A stretch of 64,000 nucleotides of DNA from Protopterus annectens (taxonomy: Eukaryota > Chordata > Ceratodontiformes > Protopteridae), in the NCBI RefSeq assembly GCF_019279795.1, contig NC_056731.1, positions 860,142,999-860,206,998 on the forward strand. Direction: 5' to 3'. The position numbers and the translations under genes are program-made. This document shows, piece by piece, positions 1 through 11,924 of the stretch. The notes under the pieces were generated by a model. That model did no database searches and was not told where the DNA came from. It worked only from the letters and a program-made list of their open reading frames with translations. How positions within the stretch are numbered: the first letter of the stretch is position 1; every line of letters starts with the position of its first letter.

Positions 1-290
1 CCTCCTACAGTAATTCAGCCAGCTCCCCCCCAAGCCCTCAACACAAAACCAAAACAAACAAAAAAAAGCCAAAACGTGTTTGGGTTACTGTAGTAAGCTG
101 ATTGGCTTCCTACAGTAATTCAACCAGTCACATCCTATCAGCTCAAGTGGAGAGAGAAAAAATGGTGGCTTTGGATTACTGTAAGAAACCAGTTGACTTC
201 TTTCAGTAATTCAGCCAATGTACAATCCCAGCTGTTAAAGTGAAGAGAAAAAAAAATGCCAAACTCAAGTTTTTTCTGTACTGGCATTTT
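1..290. repeat. Diverged tandem repeat, about 3 units of 90-105 bp
   Basis: Units start near 1, 106 and 197, each opening with a version of TACAGTAATTCA(G/A)CCA. Each unit junction is an inverted repeat: TTACTGTAG near 86 pairs with CTACAGTAA near 110, and TTACTG-AAGAA near 176 pairs with TTCTT-CAGTAA near 200. The units also share purine-rich stretches (GAGAGAAAAAA). No coding content is visible. The left edge is cut by the window, so more units may lie outside. Confidence 0.6.
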
Positions 291-439
291 AGTAAAGAAA
301 AAAGAAAGTGCAAGCCTCTAGATTGCACCCACTAAAACTTTGCTCCCAGGGCAGTTGCCCCTTTCTCCCCACTCTTGCTGTGCCAATGGTTAAGAGCTAT
401 GCCCAGGACTGAAAGCAGCAGTCCTGAGACTTTTCCCCA

Positions 440-1640
440 CTCAGAAGTTATTCAAGAGCTTCCACCAGCCAGAAATGCTTAAGCTATTATTGCAGATTTT
501 TTTTTTGTCTTCAGAAAAATACAGGGCCTTAAACCTATTTTGGATGTCAGTGGCCTAAACACATTTGTTTCCAAGGAAATGGTCAGCATGTAGTTCATCC
601 TTCCTTGTTTGTCAGAAGGTAACTAGATGTGCTGTTTGTACCTTTGTGATACCTACTTCCACATCATGGTTGTTTATGTGCTTCCTGGTCTGAAACAGTA
701 GCTACCAATTCAGGCCTGTTCCCTTTTATTTTTATATCTGTCCCCAGAGTGGTTCACCACATGCATTTCAGTAGTTATGGCTAACTTAAGACTGCAAGGA
801 GCCAAGATAGTCCCATATCTAGGTGATTAGTGCCATTGTCTTTACTGGATGGATCTGTAGAATAAAATTAAGTTCTGCTCAAGCTGTTCAATTCCTTTCA
901 ACAAATAGTGAACCTCACAATATATATCAGTTCAGGCTCTTACATTTAGCGGATGTACATTACATTCTACTGTATGTTGTGCCTTTCTGCCTCTGGACAG
1001 GACAACCTTTTCTCAACAATTTGTTGCTTATGTTGTTTCAGCATAGTCTGTTTCAGTAGAGACTAGTTTAAGAAATAAAGTCCTTATTTGCAGTTTTTGT
1101 GGTATCTCGTGCCAGTTCTCACATGAGAGTTCTTCAGTGAACAGTCTAGGAGTGAACAGTCTAGGTCTGGTATTTCCAGAAAATCAACCATTACTCATTT
1201 CCAGTTTGCATCTCCTGAATTTGTTGATTGCTTCTATAGTGGTGGATTACCCCCACCATCCTTCATTCTAGATGCCTGCTTTAGCTTCAAACATCTCAGG
1301 CCAAAGTTACAAATCTTGAGTGTGCTGTAGAGCACTGCAGTGGATAAACTGTTCATTGTATCTAGTCACGTAAGGTGTCCTGGCTTTACATAAATATTTT
1401 GGAAAAAACAGTTCTCTAGACCTTTTTGGTCTTTCAGGACCTTCTACTTTTGGAATCTTGTCCATCCATTCAGATAATATAATAATTGTCTGGCACAGAC
1501 TCTTTCTTTTTTGTTTTTGTTTTTCTTCTGACAGGTTTCATCCAGAAAGCTAGAACTTCCTATAGACAAGGTCATTTTTATAGCCCCAGTTTGACCAAGA
1601 CAAATAATTTCCCCCCTGCTGTGTTTATTCCTTCTGTAGA
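440..1640 (+). pseudogene. DIRS-type retrotransposon relic (copy F): RT to methyltransferase
   Basis: Frame-hopping translation matches the better preserved DIRS copies in this window. At about 445-620 there is a match to the RT N-terminal block (VFRKIQGLKPILD, compare LVPKKTGDWRPILD). At 690-760 YQFRPVPF corresponds to YQFRALPF. At 735-825 the PRVFT and VVMANLRLQGAKIVPYLGD block corresponds to the RT core, with the catalytic YLDD changed to YLGD and followed by a stop. At 1540-1640 KVIFIAP-PRQI matches the end of the methyltransferase-like domain (MIFIAPYWPRQIW). Many stops and shifts make this an old, dead copy. No termini or recombinase were recognised. Confidence 0.6.
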
Positions 1641-1984
1641 AGTCCACTCCATCTGTGAACTTTCAAAATAATGCTGCCTCATCTGGGTCTCTTCAGATTT
1701 CAAAGTTGAAAGCATGTCTTCTCCAGTTTCACTGATTGCTAAAATCCTGTCTTTTTAGAGAGTACTTTCTATCATTGTTTTCCCTTCAGAGGTCTGTTAC
1801 TCAAAAGAATAGTGAGACGAGTTTAAATGCCCTTGCAGTTAAAGTGGTGGTGATGGGTGGGGGAGGGAGTGTGATGGTGGTTTGATGCGATCTGTCTTCA
1901 ACCAGATGCAGTAAGAGTGATAGATGAGAGAATGGAGGAGAGAATAAAGGAGTGGAGTAGTAGTTATTGTAGTAGGTTTATACT

Positions 1985-2690
1985 TATGGGACAAACCTAA
2001 ATCTGCCAGAAGCAGTCTGTGAGATTTTGAGCTGCAGAACAGAGAGGGAGTGGGAGTTGATTGAGGTCTTGAGCCATGATAGATTCAACCAACTGGTGTA
2101 GGATGGTACAAGGAAGGACAGAATTCTGGCTGTGGTCCTAACCAGTGCAGAGGATGTTATGGATTTTGAAACAATCACATTACTAACCACTTTGCATTTC
2201 CCTCACCCTAGAAAAAGATCATAGGCAAACTCATCTATATACAACTAACACAACAGGTTAACAAATAAAATCTTCAACACAAACAACATGGCTTTTGGTA
2301 AGGTCACAGCACACTACTAACACTTTGGACTGTTACAGATGAAATCATTCTAGACATGAACACAGGCCAGCAGACAGGCATCATTTTGTTGATCTCTCCA
2401 AAGCATATGACTTAGTGAAGCACAGAATTTTCTTAAACCAGCTGCTTGAATAGAAATTATCCCGGATACCATTCCATGTTTCTAGAATTCTATCATTCTG
2501 TGTTTCCAGAACTAGCTGTCTGACACTTTGCTGTCAAAGTGCAGCTTTACTGCATAGATCAGTGCTTTTCTGCTCTTGGCTCCAAACTTTTCCTGTCTCA
2601 AAGAAATGTCATCATACCAGTCTTCTGGGCACAACTAAAAACTCATCTTCTGAAACTTGCTAAATAAAACTATAATGCCCCTGGCCACAT
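1985..2690 (+). pseudogene. Non-LTR retrotransposon (LINE) relic, endonuclease and RT pieces
   Basis: Two pieces of a jockey-superfamily ORF2 are visible in one orientation. Around 2060-2190 the frame reads FNQLV-DGTRKDRILAVVLT followed by SAEDVMDFETITLL, the usual segment just before the SDH motif of an APE-type endonuclease. Around 2285-2450 it reads QHGF-GHST...DEIILDMNTGQQTG, then VDLSKAYD-V-HRIFLNQLLE, which is RT motif A with its catalytic Asp. The stretch between them, normally about 700 bp, is largely missing. Stops and frameshifts occur throughout, so it is a fossil. CR1/L2/Rex-type clade membership is likely but not resolved. Confidence 0.6.
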
Positions 2691-2747
2691 TACCTAATCA
2701 CACCATATTCTGTCACTGCCTAATAATTTCTTGCTGTCTTGTATACA

Positions 2748-2748
<1 letters not shown>

Positions 2749-2824
<76 letters not shown>
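2749..2824. repeat. (TA)n microsatellite
   Basis: About 38 uninterrupted TA units. Apparent open frames of alternating Ile-Tyr across it are artefacts. Confidence 0.98.
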
Positions 2825-2825
<1 letters not shown>

Positions 2826-2948
2826 CTTCTCTATAATGCATAAGCTCATTTTAGTTTCACTTAGCTGCTTAATGCAAAGAATTTCTCATACTGGATACTT
2901 TATTGTATTTACCTTATTGCTGCATTACTCTAACCTTACTGTAGACAT

Positions 2949-3090
2949 TGTTGTTGTTGTTGGTCTTTCGGCTTTTTCCTGGTAAGGGGTCGCCACAGCG
3001 GAACTCCGGTCCGCTAATGATTGGCAGTAGATTTTTATGAAACGCCGAGGTGCCAGCTTGATGCCCAACCTGCAACGAAGGCAAGCCCAT
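2949..3090 (-). mobile_element. RTE-type LINE 3' tail or SINE sharing that tail
   Basis: On the plus strand it starts with (GTT)n, then TCTTTCGGCTTTTTCC, then GGGGTCGCCACAGCGGA. The same block (CTTTCGGCTGTTCCC...GGGGTCGCCACAGCGGA) begins the RTE-type insert at 51204, so both are minus-strand copies ending in a simple-repeat tail. Beyond GCGGA the two differ: this one continues into a GC-richer segment to about 3090 with no coding match. It may therefore be a SINE that borrowed an RTE tail, or a 3' UTR only. Confidence 0.55.
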
Positions 3091-4245
3091 TTACATAAAC
3101 TAAATGTATTGCTTTATTTTTCATTGGGCAGACACTGATAAATTTATTGCTGCACTTTCCCTACTGCTGACACTGAAATTCAACATGTATGATCACTGAT
3201 GTGTTCTACCCCTGCTAGCAAATTCAAATAAATAAATAAATTGCTAAATATTTTAATCATGTTGAATATCTCCTTTATTTCATGGCTGTCTGTAGACAGT
3301 TTAGATGCTATGCAGACAACCAAATCCTTTCTTAAAGATGGCCAGTAGATTGTATCCTTTGGTAAACATTGATATGGTAAGAAAGTATCAAAGTTCACAC
3401 TTTTCAGATGCTCACTTGTAATGAATTATTTTATAATAAATGTGGAAAATCTCTTCCTTCATTCACCTGAAGTGATAGATTCTTCTGCTACATTTTTCTG
3501 GAACACCACTATTGATATGTGTGCGACTTATAACATGGTCTTCACTGAATACCTTTGTGATCAGCTGCAGGCCATTCTTTGTTGCTACTGTAATTTGTGG
3601 TATTTTTCCATGACTGTGATTACCCAGGAAGATTAGTTAGGGACTGTTTTCTAGAGGCTGCTAAACACGGACCTTTACTTATCATAAAGGTAGATATGTA
3701 AGAAGAAGGTCCATGTCTGATAAAATACCCTCCCTCCATCCCAAACATGCACCCTATTTTGTCTGGAGTTCTTCTTTCCATTTTTATTTCAACATGAGCA
3801 CATTACTGTTACAAGAAGATCTGGATAGTGTGAGGGAAGTGGTGCATGCTGGGAAGGGGAGAATTCCAGGCTGTCTTGGAAAAGCTCATCTGCCATGTGG
3901 CCCTAATGGCTGCCATGTCAGCCCTAGAGTTTACCAAAGCTGTGCCTCCTTCTTACAGACTGGTCTTTATGGGGACTTCATAACTTTCACTTACCCTGCT
4001 TTTTAAATGATTGCTTCATTTTTGTCTTGCTCTTTAGTCCTTGACATTTTTTTTTGTTTCTATACCTTCATTCAAACTGCTGTCCAGGTGTCTCACATCC
4101 ATCGCTGGGTCTATTGGCTATTCCAGTCCACCCTCGTACTAATAGTTATTTTTCTGCCAGGGTAAGTTTGGATTCTAAGCACATCCTGTTGGGGTCATAC
4201 TGTCATTTGTCCTTTCAGGGAAATTTTCTATTATGACCTAACTGA
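3091..4245. other. No recognised feature
   Basis: AT-rich sequence with a short AAATAAATAAATAAAT run near 3228 that resembles an L2-type poly-tail but has no neighbouring LINE match. Small open frames here lack codon or family signal. Confidence 0.5.
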
Positions 4246-4429
4246 ACCCCCCCCCCCCCATGGTGACTGTTGTTACATTCATAGTGCTGGACTTGCAATG
4301 GAGGAGATTGCCGCATGTTATCCTACCTCCTCAGCAGCTCAGCCATTAACACCATCCATTACACAATGTCCCCATTGTCCTCCAGGTATCAGTGTGGGAG
4401 ATGTCTATGTCATCACCCTCTGTCCTAGG

Positions 4430-4560
4430 GTGGTAAAGCCCATCCCTCCCTGCTTCTCTGTGAGTCACTCAGGTGGTTAACTGAACCCGGATTGCTTAGG
4501 GTGAAATCAGGGCTTTATCTCTCTATGCCACTGAAGTGGCCAATCCTTGAAATTTGTCTA
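4430..4560 (-). mobile_element. Possible tRNA-derived SINE fragment
   Basis: On the minus strand TGGCATAGAGAG resembles an A box and CCGGGTTCAGTTAACC, about 50 nt on, resembles a degenerate B box, followed by GAGTGACTCACAG. Nothing else supports it and no target duplication was found. A run of 11 C lies just upstream at 4249-4259. Confidence 0.25.
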
Positions 4561-4899
4561 GCATTCTTGTTTCTGTCTGTTTCATTGGTATAGGTCTTCA
4601 GTTTGTTTCTCTTACGATTTCTTGGACTCTCTAAATAGTATATACTTAGCTATTGCCACATGTTGGAAAACAATTTTTCCCTTTGATTTACTTACTCACC
4701 TGTTTTACTGAAAGGTCACTTGGTCTATTTTATTGAGGAGCCGTATTTGTTACTGGATAATTACTTGATGTTTAGAATGTCGAAACTAAAAGATCACTTG
4801 TACTCTTATTGGTGGCTAGTCTTGATGAAAAGCAAGAAGGTGAGTATTCAATTTTACTCACTTTCCACCTGTTTTCTGAGCTTATGTGATTTTGAAGTT

Positions 4900-4901
<2 letters not shown>

Positions 4902-4973
<72 letters not shown>
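4902..4973. repeat. (TA)n microsatellite
   Basis: About 36 TA units with one G interruption near 4963. Long Ile-Tyr frames on both strands here are artefacts. Confidence 0.98.
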
Positions 4974-7900
4974 GTTTGGTGGTATGGGCTTGCTCCCGTG
5001 TTGAGGATGCCCTATACAAAAGAAAACGTCATTTGTGTTTTGCAACCTTGGGAGTGCCGCTGATTTTAACAGTGACCTCCCAAGGTTTCAGATATCTAAG
5101 TAGCTATAATAAGGTTTCAGATGTTTTGTGTTTGAATAATGAAATGATGATGCAACCACAATCATTTATAATGGACACCTTGTATTTCCTTCTGTATTTG
5201 TCTACTGCTCAAGCCCAACTGCACACCTGTCTGCTGTTTATTTTCTAAGGCATTTTCTTATGTTTGTCAGTGTTGGCCTTAAAGTCCAGTGTCCTGACTT
5301 TTATTTAGTTTAATTTTGTAGCCAAGTTTTGTGGGAATATTTTTTGTAAATCACTTTTTCAGTGAACTAAGTGAAATGTTGCTTTTACTTAGATGTTACT
5401 TGATGTTAAGTGTTATGTTTGAGAAGATCAGCCAAACAGCAGTCTCATTCAAATGATAAGATTTATTGTGTGAATGTGTTCTAAGAAAATTCTCCAAGCA
5501 CCATATCCACTCTTGCGTTTTCTAAGAAGTAACAAATAGGTATGTGCAAAAGGATTAAATGTATCATATAAAAAGAGGTATTTGTTAGCATTCATTCAGC
5601 ATCTCAGCCTAATTAGTGGACATTTTTTATAATGCTTGGGAGACAAACATTGAGGTCCATTTTTAAGATAATTTGGATTCTGCTTTGTTATGTGTGTTGT
5701 TTAGTATAAATCAATACAAAGTAATAACCATGCAGTAAGAACAAGTACACTCTAAAGTCTATTTTAGTATTACATTAATTTTATTTTCTGATGAAGTTGT
5801 TCAAATAAAAAGTGATTTACTCGATGTGAGAGAAGCATAACCTCTAGTGGCCTTTTAAAAATGAATTACTCCTGTTAAGGATGCTGTGACAATCAGCATA
5901 TATTAAATATACTCTTTAAAACCTTATGTAGTAGTGACCGGAATTAATTAGTAAAGTAAACCAGATGTTTGTAGCTTCTTATATAATTAAAGTAGCAATT
6001 TGCATGTTCATAATGTTGCAACATTTGATTTACCAGAGCTTTCAGAACCTGAATTGATATTTCACAGTTCGCCTTCTGTCCTTCTCTGGTACAGTAATAA
6101 GCTGTTATGGGCCATGAGTGTGGGCTTCATGAATTACAGTAGAAAAATAGGTAACAGACAGAATGATTTCACACAGCTGAGGTTTTACTGGTCCATATTG
6201 ATAACAGTTATAAATCTAGAAGAAAAGGGAACCGACTAAGCAGAACCCTGAGGGTTTGTCTGGACTTCTGCTAGTCCTTTTTGACAGAGCACATTGATGG
6301 CTTACAGAGTAAACTAAAATGCATATAGATGGTTCCTCAGAGGGCTAGGTGTGTAATGAGTAAGATATGAACAAGAAGAAAAGGTTAGTTACAAACAATG
6401 CCTTGTGCACTGAGAAGCCACTATTAAACAGTAAGTCACAGACCTCAGTGTTTGGGCTTCTGCCAGTGCACTTACTTTTCTGAAATAGCACAGGACTCAT
6501 TTGACACGATAAGTCTGTCTGCAGGGAACAACAAAACTGGTGCAGTACTCAAGAACAGAAGTTTCAGTCTATTCTCTGTGCTGATATGTCTGGCATACTA
6601 TTTGAATAACTGCCACTTAGGTTTAATGCAAAGGCTTACATCTTGAGAGAGTTAATTTGAGAATTAAGTGTTAGTAGGGGGATATGAATATGAAAAATAT
6701 GAAAAGCAGAAAGGAAAAGGATTTACATATAGTGGCAGAACAGGAGCTGAGGCTTAGGATAACAGGATGATAGATCTATGTGGAGGAGAATAGACTCCAG
6801 TGGCTCGCAAGTAATTCTTCCACTATATCAATGGGTTGTGGCACCTTACCTGGAGCAAGTGTGTAGTTTTGGAAGCCATTCAAAGATCACAACATCAGGA
6901 TCTATTCTATGTAAGGCAAAGGGCATGTTAGTGGATGAAATTAAATAAGGATGATGTACGTAAGACCACATATAGCTGCACAGAGGGGCATGCCAGAATT
7001 AGAGAATTAATACTTTTGGAAAATGGTAGTAGTGCTCTGGAATTTGTTACTGGGGTGGATTATGGCATAGCTGAGTTTTCACTGCTGCCCAAGATCTGCG
7101 GAGAAAGGGGTGTACAGATCACAGTTGCATAGTAGCTAGCTGCAGTAGTTGTTGTTCTTGAACGTCTTATTATGTATGTTTACAAAGGTAAGTATCAGAA
7201 AGCAAAAGCACATTATTATACTTTAATACATCAAGTAATGTATACTAGCCTGCAAATTTAATTATTTTAGTAGTGGTTTAAAATCTTCTATGTCATTTAG
7301 CCCTCTAGAAAAAAAAAATGTCTTTATGTATGTAATACGATTCTTAATTAAAAGGCATTTTGGATCCGTTACCTCAATTGCTGAAAATTTTTATTACTTT
7401 TCGCTTGTGGTCGCTGTACACATTTAAGCACTTCTGCTGAATGAATATTTATTTCTGCTTTCCTGTCAGTGGAGCTTTGAATAATCTTGTTATAATGACT
7501 CCTTTGGACATTTAGGAGCTAACAGTGGTGACTCATGCCATGATTATGTTAAACAGACAGTGGTCCATAGAGGCCGTAGTTTACAGTTGCAAATAAAATC
7601 AGATTACACAGTAACAATGGCCCAAGCAGGCTTGTGTTTTAAAGTAATACTGTTAAAACTTTGTTGTATTTTACACGATTTGGCATATTTTTCAGATAGT
7701 AAAGGGTTGCTGTTATATAGGTAGCAAAGTTTGCTACTTATGTTTTAGCCATATCACACTCAGTATTGTAATTATCATAGTGATGATTGTGATTAAATAT
7801 TAATTGCATAGCACAGTGTAGGTGTGTACATTGCTAGGTAAAAGTTTAATGACCATGGATTACATATGAATAAAAATGCTACAAAGCTGAGAGAGTAAAA

Positions 7901-8480
7901 AAAATGTCATTTTCACTTTTTGTAGTAGATAGATTTGGTTTACTCCTTAAATGTGACTGGTTTGTGTTTGTGAATCCAGATACATATCTCTACTGGATAG
8001 TAACCAGAGTTGTATTACCAGGGGTACAGTTTCTGGGTTCTTCTGCATGACTCAACCACCATCTTTCAGGTCTTTATCAAGAAAATAAATTTTTCAAAGC
8101 CAAGTTCGCGAACTGACTACAATACACTTTCTTTGCAGCATGCCTTCTCTCTTTTCCAAAACTGAAAGATCCAAAACAAAAGCAGTGTCCCAGTGGAGTG
8201 AGTAACACCCTCCCCAGGGGAGGGAACAACTAAATAAAAACTGCTAACCCACTCACATTCTCCTGGAAATGGAGAATTTACCCGATCTTACTGTGTTAAA
8301 CTGATTAAAGAGTATGCTCAATATTAACAATGTAAAAAGTCAAGAATGTTATTGAAATAGAATGTTTTATTGGGTTCCTGTAAGGATAATTTTATTAGTA
8401 TGCCAGAAACCACGACAATCAATAGGGATAGCCCAAAGTGATTTTAGTGAAACAATGCTCGTTGGCTGCTTTCTTAAGAT
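4974..8480. other. No recognised feature
   Basis: About 3.5 kb of AT-rich sequence. Weak hints only: near 6836-6900 a frame reading APYLEQVCSFGSHSK recalls the RPHLEYC-WSPHYKK block that ends many LINE RT domains, and 8208-8224 is a perfect CCCTCCCC-A-GGGGAGGG palindrome. I found no splice-bounded exon or RNA gene. Confidence 0.4.
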
Positions 8481-8716
8481 TGCTTTGTATTGTCTGACTC
8501 TGTAGTTCTTAAGGCTTTGGTGCCCTTCATGATTTTCATGTGGTTGGGGTCTCCTCTAATGTCTGAGAGTCTTGCCACGGTGTTGGTTTTGGGCTTACTT
8601 GTCCTCTTTTGGGAACAGTCATTTGATTGCCTTTGGAGAAGGTCGTTCAGCTATCTGCCCCATTTTTTTGGTCAACTTAAATGTCTCTGTGTGATTGTTA
8701 AATGCCGTTCTGTGCT

Positions 8717-8944
8717 GTACCTGTGCCATAGCTGTAGGAAAAGACGTTATGAAAAACAGCCCAAAGCTAGGAGCCAAACTCTCAGTGCAGGTACCTGTGC
8801 CGTAGCTGTAGGAAAAGAGATTATGAAAAACAGCCCAAAGCTAGGAGAGCCAAAATCTCAGTGCAGTGCAGGTACCTGTGCAGTAGCTGTAGGAAAAGAG
8901 GTTACGAAAAACAGCCCAAGGCTAGGGGCCAAAATCTCAGTGCA
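8717..8944 (+). repeat. Tandem repeat, 3 units of 73-81 bp
   Basis: Units begin at 8717, 8791 and 8872, each with GTACCTGTGC and then AGCTGTAGGAAAAGA. Unit lengths are 74, 81 and 73 bp and the units are about 90 percent identical by eye. In one frame each unit reads YLC-SCRKR-YEKQPKAR, a Cys-x2-Cys plus basic stretch, but the 81-bp unit and an in-frame stop upstream mean no repeat protein can be claimed. Origin unknown; an element leader or local expansion would both fit. Confidence 0.75.
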
Positions 8945-8949
8945 TATCT

Positions 8950-9125
8950 AAATTCATTGTAAGAAAACTCAGAGATCAATCGTTAGCTCAATATCTTTAT
9001 TGAAATCTTTATAGGAAGCTGTCCAAGCAGTGTTCAGTGCTCAATAATAACTATTTGCCAAGAGTTTCACAGTATATATAGGCTGTCCAGTTCACAGTCC
9101 AGGGTATGGTTTTCCTTACAGCTCA
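8950..9125 (-). promoter_or_regulatory. Possible LTR-like or promoter/polyA segment (minus strand)
   Basis: Read on the minus strand, a CCTATATATAC box near 9075 is followed about 65 nt later by two closely spaced T/AATAAAG-like signals near 9000, then a segment ending TTACA near 8960. This order resembles U3-R-U5 of a solo LTR. No paired LTR, primer site or retroviral coding sequence is present, so a chance arrangement is equally possible. Confidence 0.2.
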
Positions 9126-9639
9126 GGTCTGTTGTGGTTGTATATCATTTGTTCTCTTTTGACCATAGACCTGATCATTTCAGCTGCATTCACAATGCCT
9201 TCAATTGCACTGAACATGAGATTTACTAGTGGATTCAGCAAGTTGACTCAGATAGGTCCAGCGCTACTATTTAGTGGCAAAGATATCCATATATATGTGA
9301 ACAAGTACATATTCATACCTTACACTTCCTTACTCTACCTTCTTCATTCTCTTCCTTACTTTTATCATTTTTTCTCTCCCCTGGCTTTCTTTGTAAATAT
9401 ACCAGAAGACTGCTTTTCTCTCACTTCATACTGCATTTCTTGTTTGAATTATACTAACTTACTTTAATTTCTCTATAAACTGGTTACAGTTTCTCTGTCA
9501 TATAATTTTTATCTATTCTTAACCAATGTTTTCATATTATGTCTAATCTGGTATAATTATTTAAACTGTAGATGTTGTAGTATTATTTTTGAAGATTGAA
9601 AAATTATTTTTTTTAACTATTTTATAATACTTTGTAGCT

Positions 9640-9728
9640 TTTCTCCTTGGGCAACTGTTAAAAATGGGCTCCTACCCAGTCGAGCTTTCCTAAAAAATCA
9701 AATGCCAATAAACAAATAAATAAATATA
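9640..9728 (+). mobile_element. L2-type LINE 3' tail
   Basis: The stretch GCTTTTCTCCTTGGGCAACT...AAAAATGGGCTCCTACC continues to CCAATAAACAAATAAATAAATA. The same order of blocks (GCTTTTCTC, AAAAATGG, GTCG, then (AAATAAAT)n) ends the minus-strand L2-type LINE at 25150-25260. Only the 3' end is present. The upstream 9130-9640 shows no RT match. Confidence 0.5.
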
Positions 9729-9749
9729 AAATTATCTTTTTACAATTAG

Positions 9750-10474
9750 ATCATAGGAGTTTATTAGGCTAATGGCCCTGGGGGCCTTACAAACCTAGCC
9801 AAGAGTTTATCCCCAAAAAGAAATCTCACTCAGCACCTGTTGCTCCTGTCAGTGAGGGACACAGGTGGAACTCCTGGGACAAATTTGTGGTTTCCCATCC
9901 ACTCATCAAGGTTGCGCTGGAAGACGGTCAACGATGTACTCTGTTTGACATGTATGGGAAGTCTATGCCAGAGATGGGGCAACCTCTGGGAGACAAACCT
10001 GTCTCTCCAGCAGGTTTTGTTAATGTCATATATTAGATTTACGCCTTTCAAGCAGGTAATAAACGAGGAGTTAGACTTACAGATATGGAGCATCTATAGT
10101 AGGACAGGGTCCGAGATTGTCTTGTAGACGAGACACAGATCACCTCTAAGCAATCTGTATGATACAGAGCCGAATTATAGTGATTTGAACCTCTCCACAT
10201 AGGACAGGTGTTGTAGGCCATGGATTCTCTTAGTGAGGTATTTCTGTGGCCTTTCCAGCTGGTGCAGGTGTTTGGAGAGGTACATACCAAACGGGGCATT
10301 GTACTCAATTATTGGCCTAATGAGGGAGAGGTATAGAGAGGTAATAACCTCCTTTTTTCTGGATGCAATCCCTTTACTTATGAGATGAACCAAGTAAAAA
10401 GCTTTTCTGACCACTGCAGCTACATGATGGTCGAATGTGAGATTGCTGTCAACCTGTGTACCCAGATGTTCTTC
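9750..10474 (-). pseudogene. CR1-type LINE, 3' fragment (RT C-terminus and tail)
   Basis: Minus-strand frames match the C-terminal part of the CR1 LINE at 47062-51790. TQVDSNLTFDHHVAAVVRKA is followed by SRKKEV-TSLYLSLIRPIIE, then YNAPFGMYL and HQLERPQKYLTKRI, and after a shift WRDRFVSQRLP and LDEWMGNHKFVPG. The tail on the minus strand, GGCCCCCAGGGCCATTAGCC then CTCCTATGATC, resembles the tail of that CR1. It is 5'-truncated exactly where DIRS copy A begins (10475), so A apparently inserted into it. I could not find the remaining CR1 part on the other side of A. Confidence 0.75.
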
Positions 10475-10728
10475 GTGTTTCACTGTTGCAGTCATCACAT
10501 TTGGGGTTATCTGCCTGCAGGTAGCCCTCAGTCGGCCTGAATGCCAGAGTCTTGGGATTTCTGCATCGGATGGTATCACTTCTTCCATGACATCAAGACG
10601 TCCGAAGCAGAAGCAGTTCACAAGTGCCAGTCGGCCGCCTCCTGAAATTTTCGTTTTTCGAGTTTCAGACCTGAAGTCTTCTAAAAGATAAGTACTCCAT
10701 TGGGGATCCTTTTTTCTTGCTCTAACCA

Positions 10729-11791
10729 ATGTCAAAAAAAGTTAATAATTGTCTGGCATGTGGAAATCAAATACCTCACAGAGATTTTCATTCTTACTGC
10801 GCCATCTGTTTAGGCCTAGACCACAATGTTCCTCACTGTCGGTTTTGTGCCTTGTTCAATGCCCGAACTATTCGTCGTCAGGCTATTTTTGTTGCTAAAT
10901 TCTTTCACTGCCGTTCTCCATATTCCGAAATGGCTTCGATAAGCCATCCGACTACCGATCTTCTGAAAAAACGTAAGGATAAAGAAAGAATCAGACTGCA
11001 TAGGCCTGTACTCAGTGAGGTGCCTTTGCAGCCCCTGATACCCTCTTCTACAGATTTGCAGGCCTCTGCTGAAACCCTTTCGGAGTTCGGTATGGCGCGA
11101 GTTGCTTCTTCAACTATGGATCCTGTGGATGTCTCTACCTTGGATGGGTCCGGAGCCGCTGTGCAGGCACCGGCTTCTGAGGGTGTATTCCAACCTTCTG
11201 ATGTTCGTATTAAACCAACATCTTCATTTTTGACTAAAACTACCGAGTTTCTCAGGCCCAGAGTTCGCAATTCGCCTAGAAAACCAACGGCCAAAGCACA
11301 TGCTCAAGCTCCCATGCCACGAAAACAAATGCTTAGAATGGCTGAAGACCTAATCACTATAATTAGGGGAAGCCAGTCTTCCCCCTCTATGAGACAAAGG
11401 ATTGATTTTCCTTCTGATTGTACAGACCATGAGCCTGATGACTGTGATCCCTCTGATTACCAGGAAATTCCCATATACTTTGCAATGTGGCTTTGATGCC
11501 TTAGAAGCATCTTGCAGGGTTGTTGTCACTGGGCCTGTTCTTAGAAGGCATGCTTGGCTTAAGGAACATATCTTGCCAGACTATGTCAAAGCAAAACTAC
11601 TAGATGCACCACTAAATCAAGAACGCCTGTTTGGCAGTGAAGCAGAAGAAGTCCTCAAAAAGATGGAGGAAAAAGCTAATTCTATGCAAACTCTTAATTA
11701 TTTCCTACAGGTACAGCCACCTAGATTCAGTAGGCATTGGCCTTCAAAAAACTGGTCCTTTCCAGTCCCTCCCAGACCTTCTCACTCCTAA
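10729..11791 (+). pseudogene. DIRS copy A Gag-like ORF
   Basis: A true ATG at 10729 opens 255 codons. The N-terminus carries C-x2-C, H and C-x2-C positions (CLACG, then CAICLGLDHNVPHCRFCALF), matching the Cys/His block of the other copies (CDSC...CVYCLG...CSICHAF). A Ser/Pro/Thr-rich middle follows. After a frameshift near 11480, the frame from about 11500 reads LRRHAWLKEHI...ERLFGSEAEEVLKKMEE, equivalent to ALRRQAWM...SLFGTKVKDTLTRCEQE in copy E. The conserved block before it (SMRLISYA) is deleted. The family role is thought to be a nucleocapsid-like RNA-binding protein. Confidence 0.7.
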
Positions 11792-11924
11792 CCCAGGGGC
11801 AGCATACCACCACGATTACAATCTCAGGGTAGGCACAGATCTAAGCAATGGAGTGCTTCCACCTCTAAAACAGGGAGTAGTAAGCCAACATCCTATGGTA
11901 AAATCTCACAATGACTTATCCATA

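Noticed and set aside
2731..2985. Ile-Tyr-rich open frames over TA repeats (also at 4854-5248 and 41691-42059)
   Set aside because: They are translations of microsatellites in either strand with no flanking family signal.
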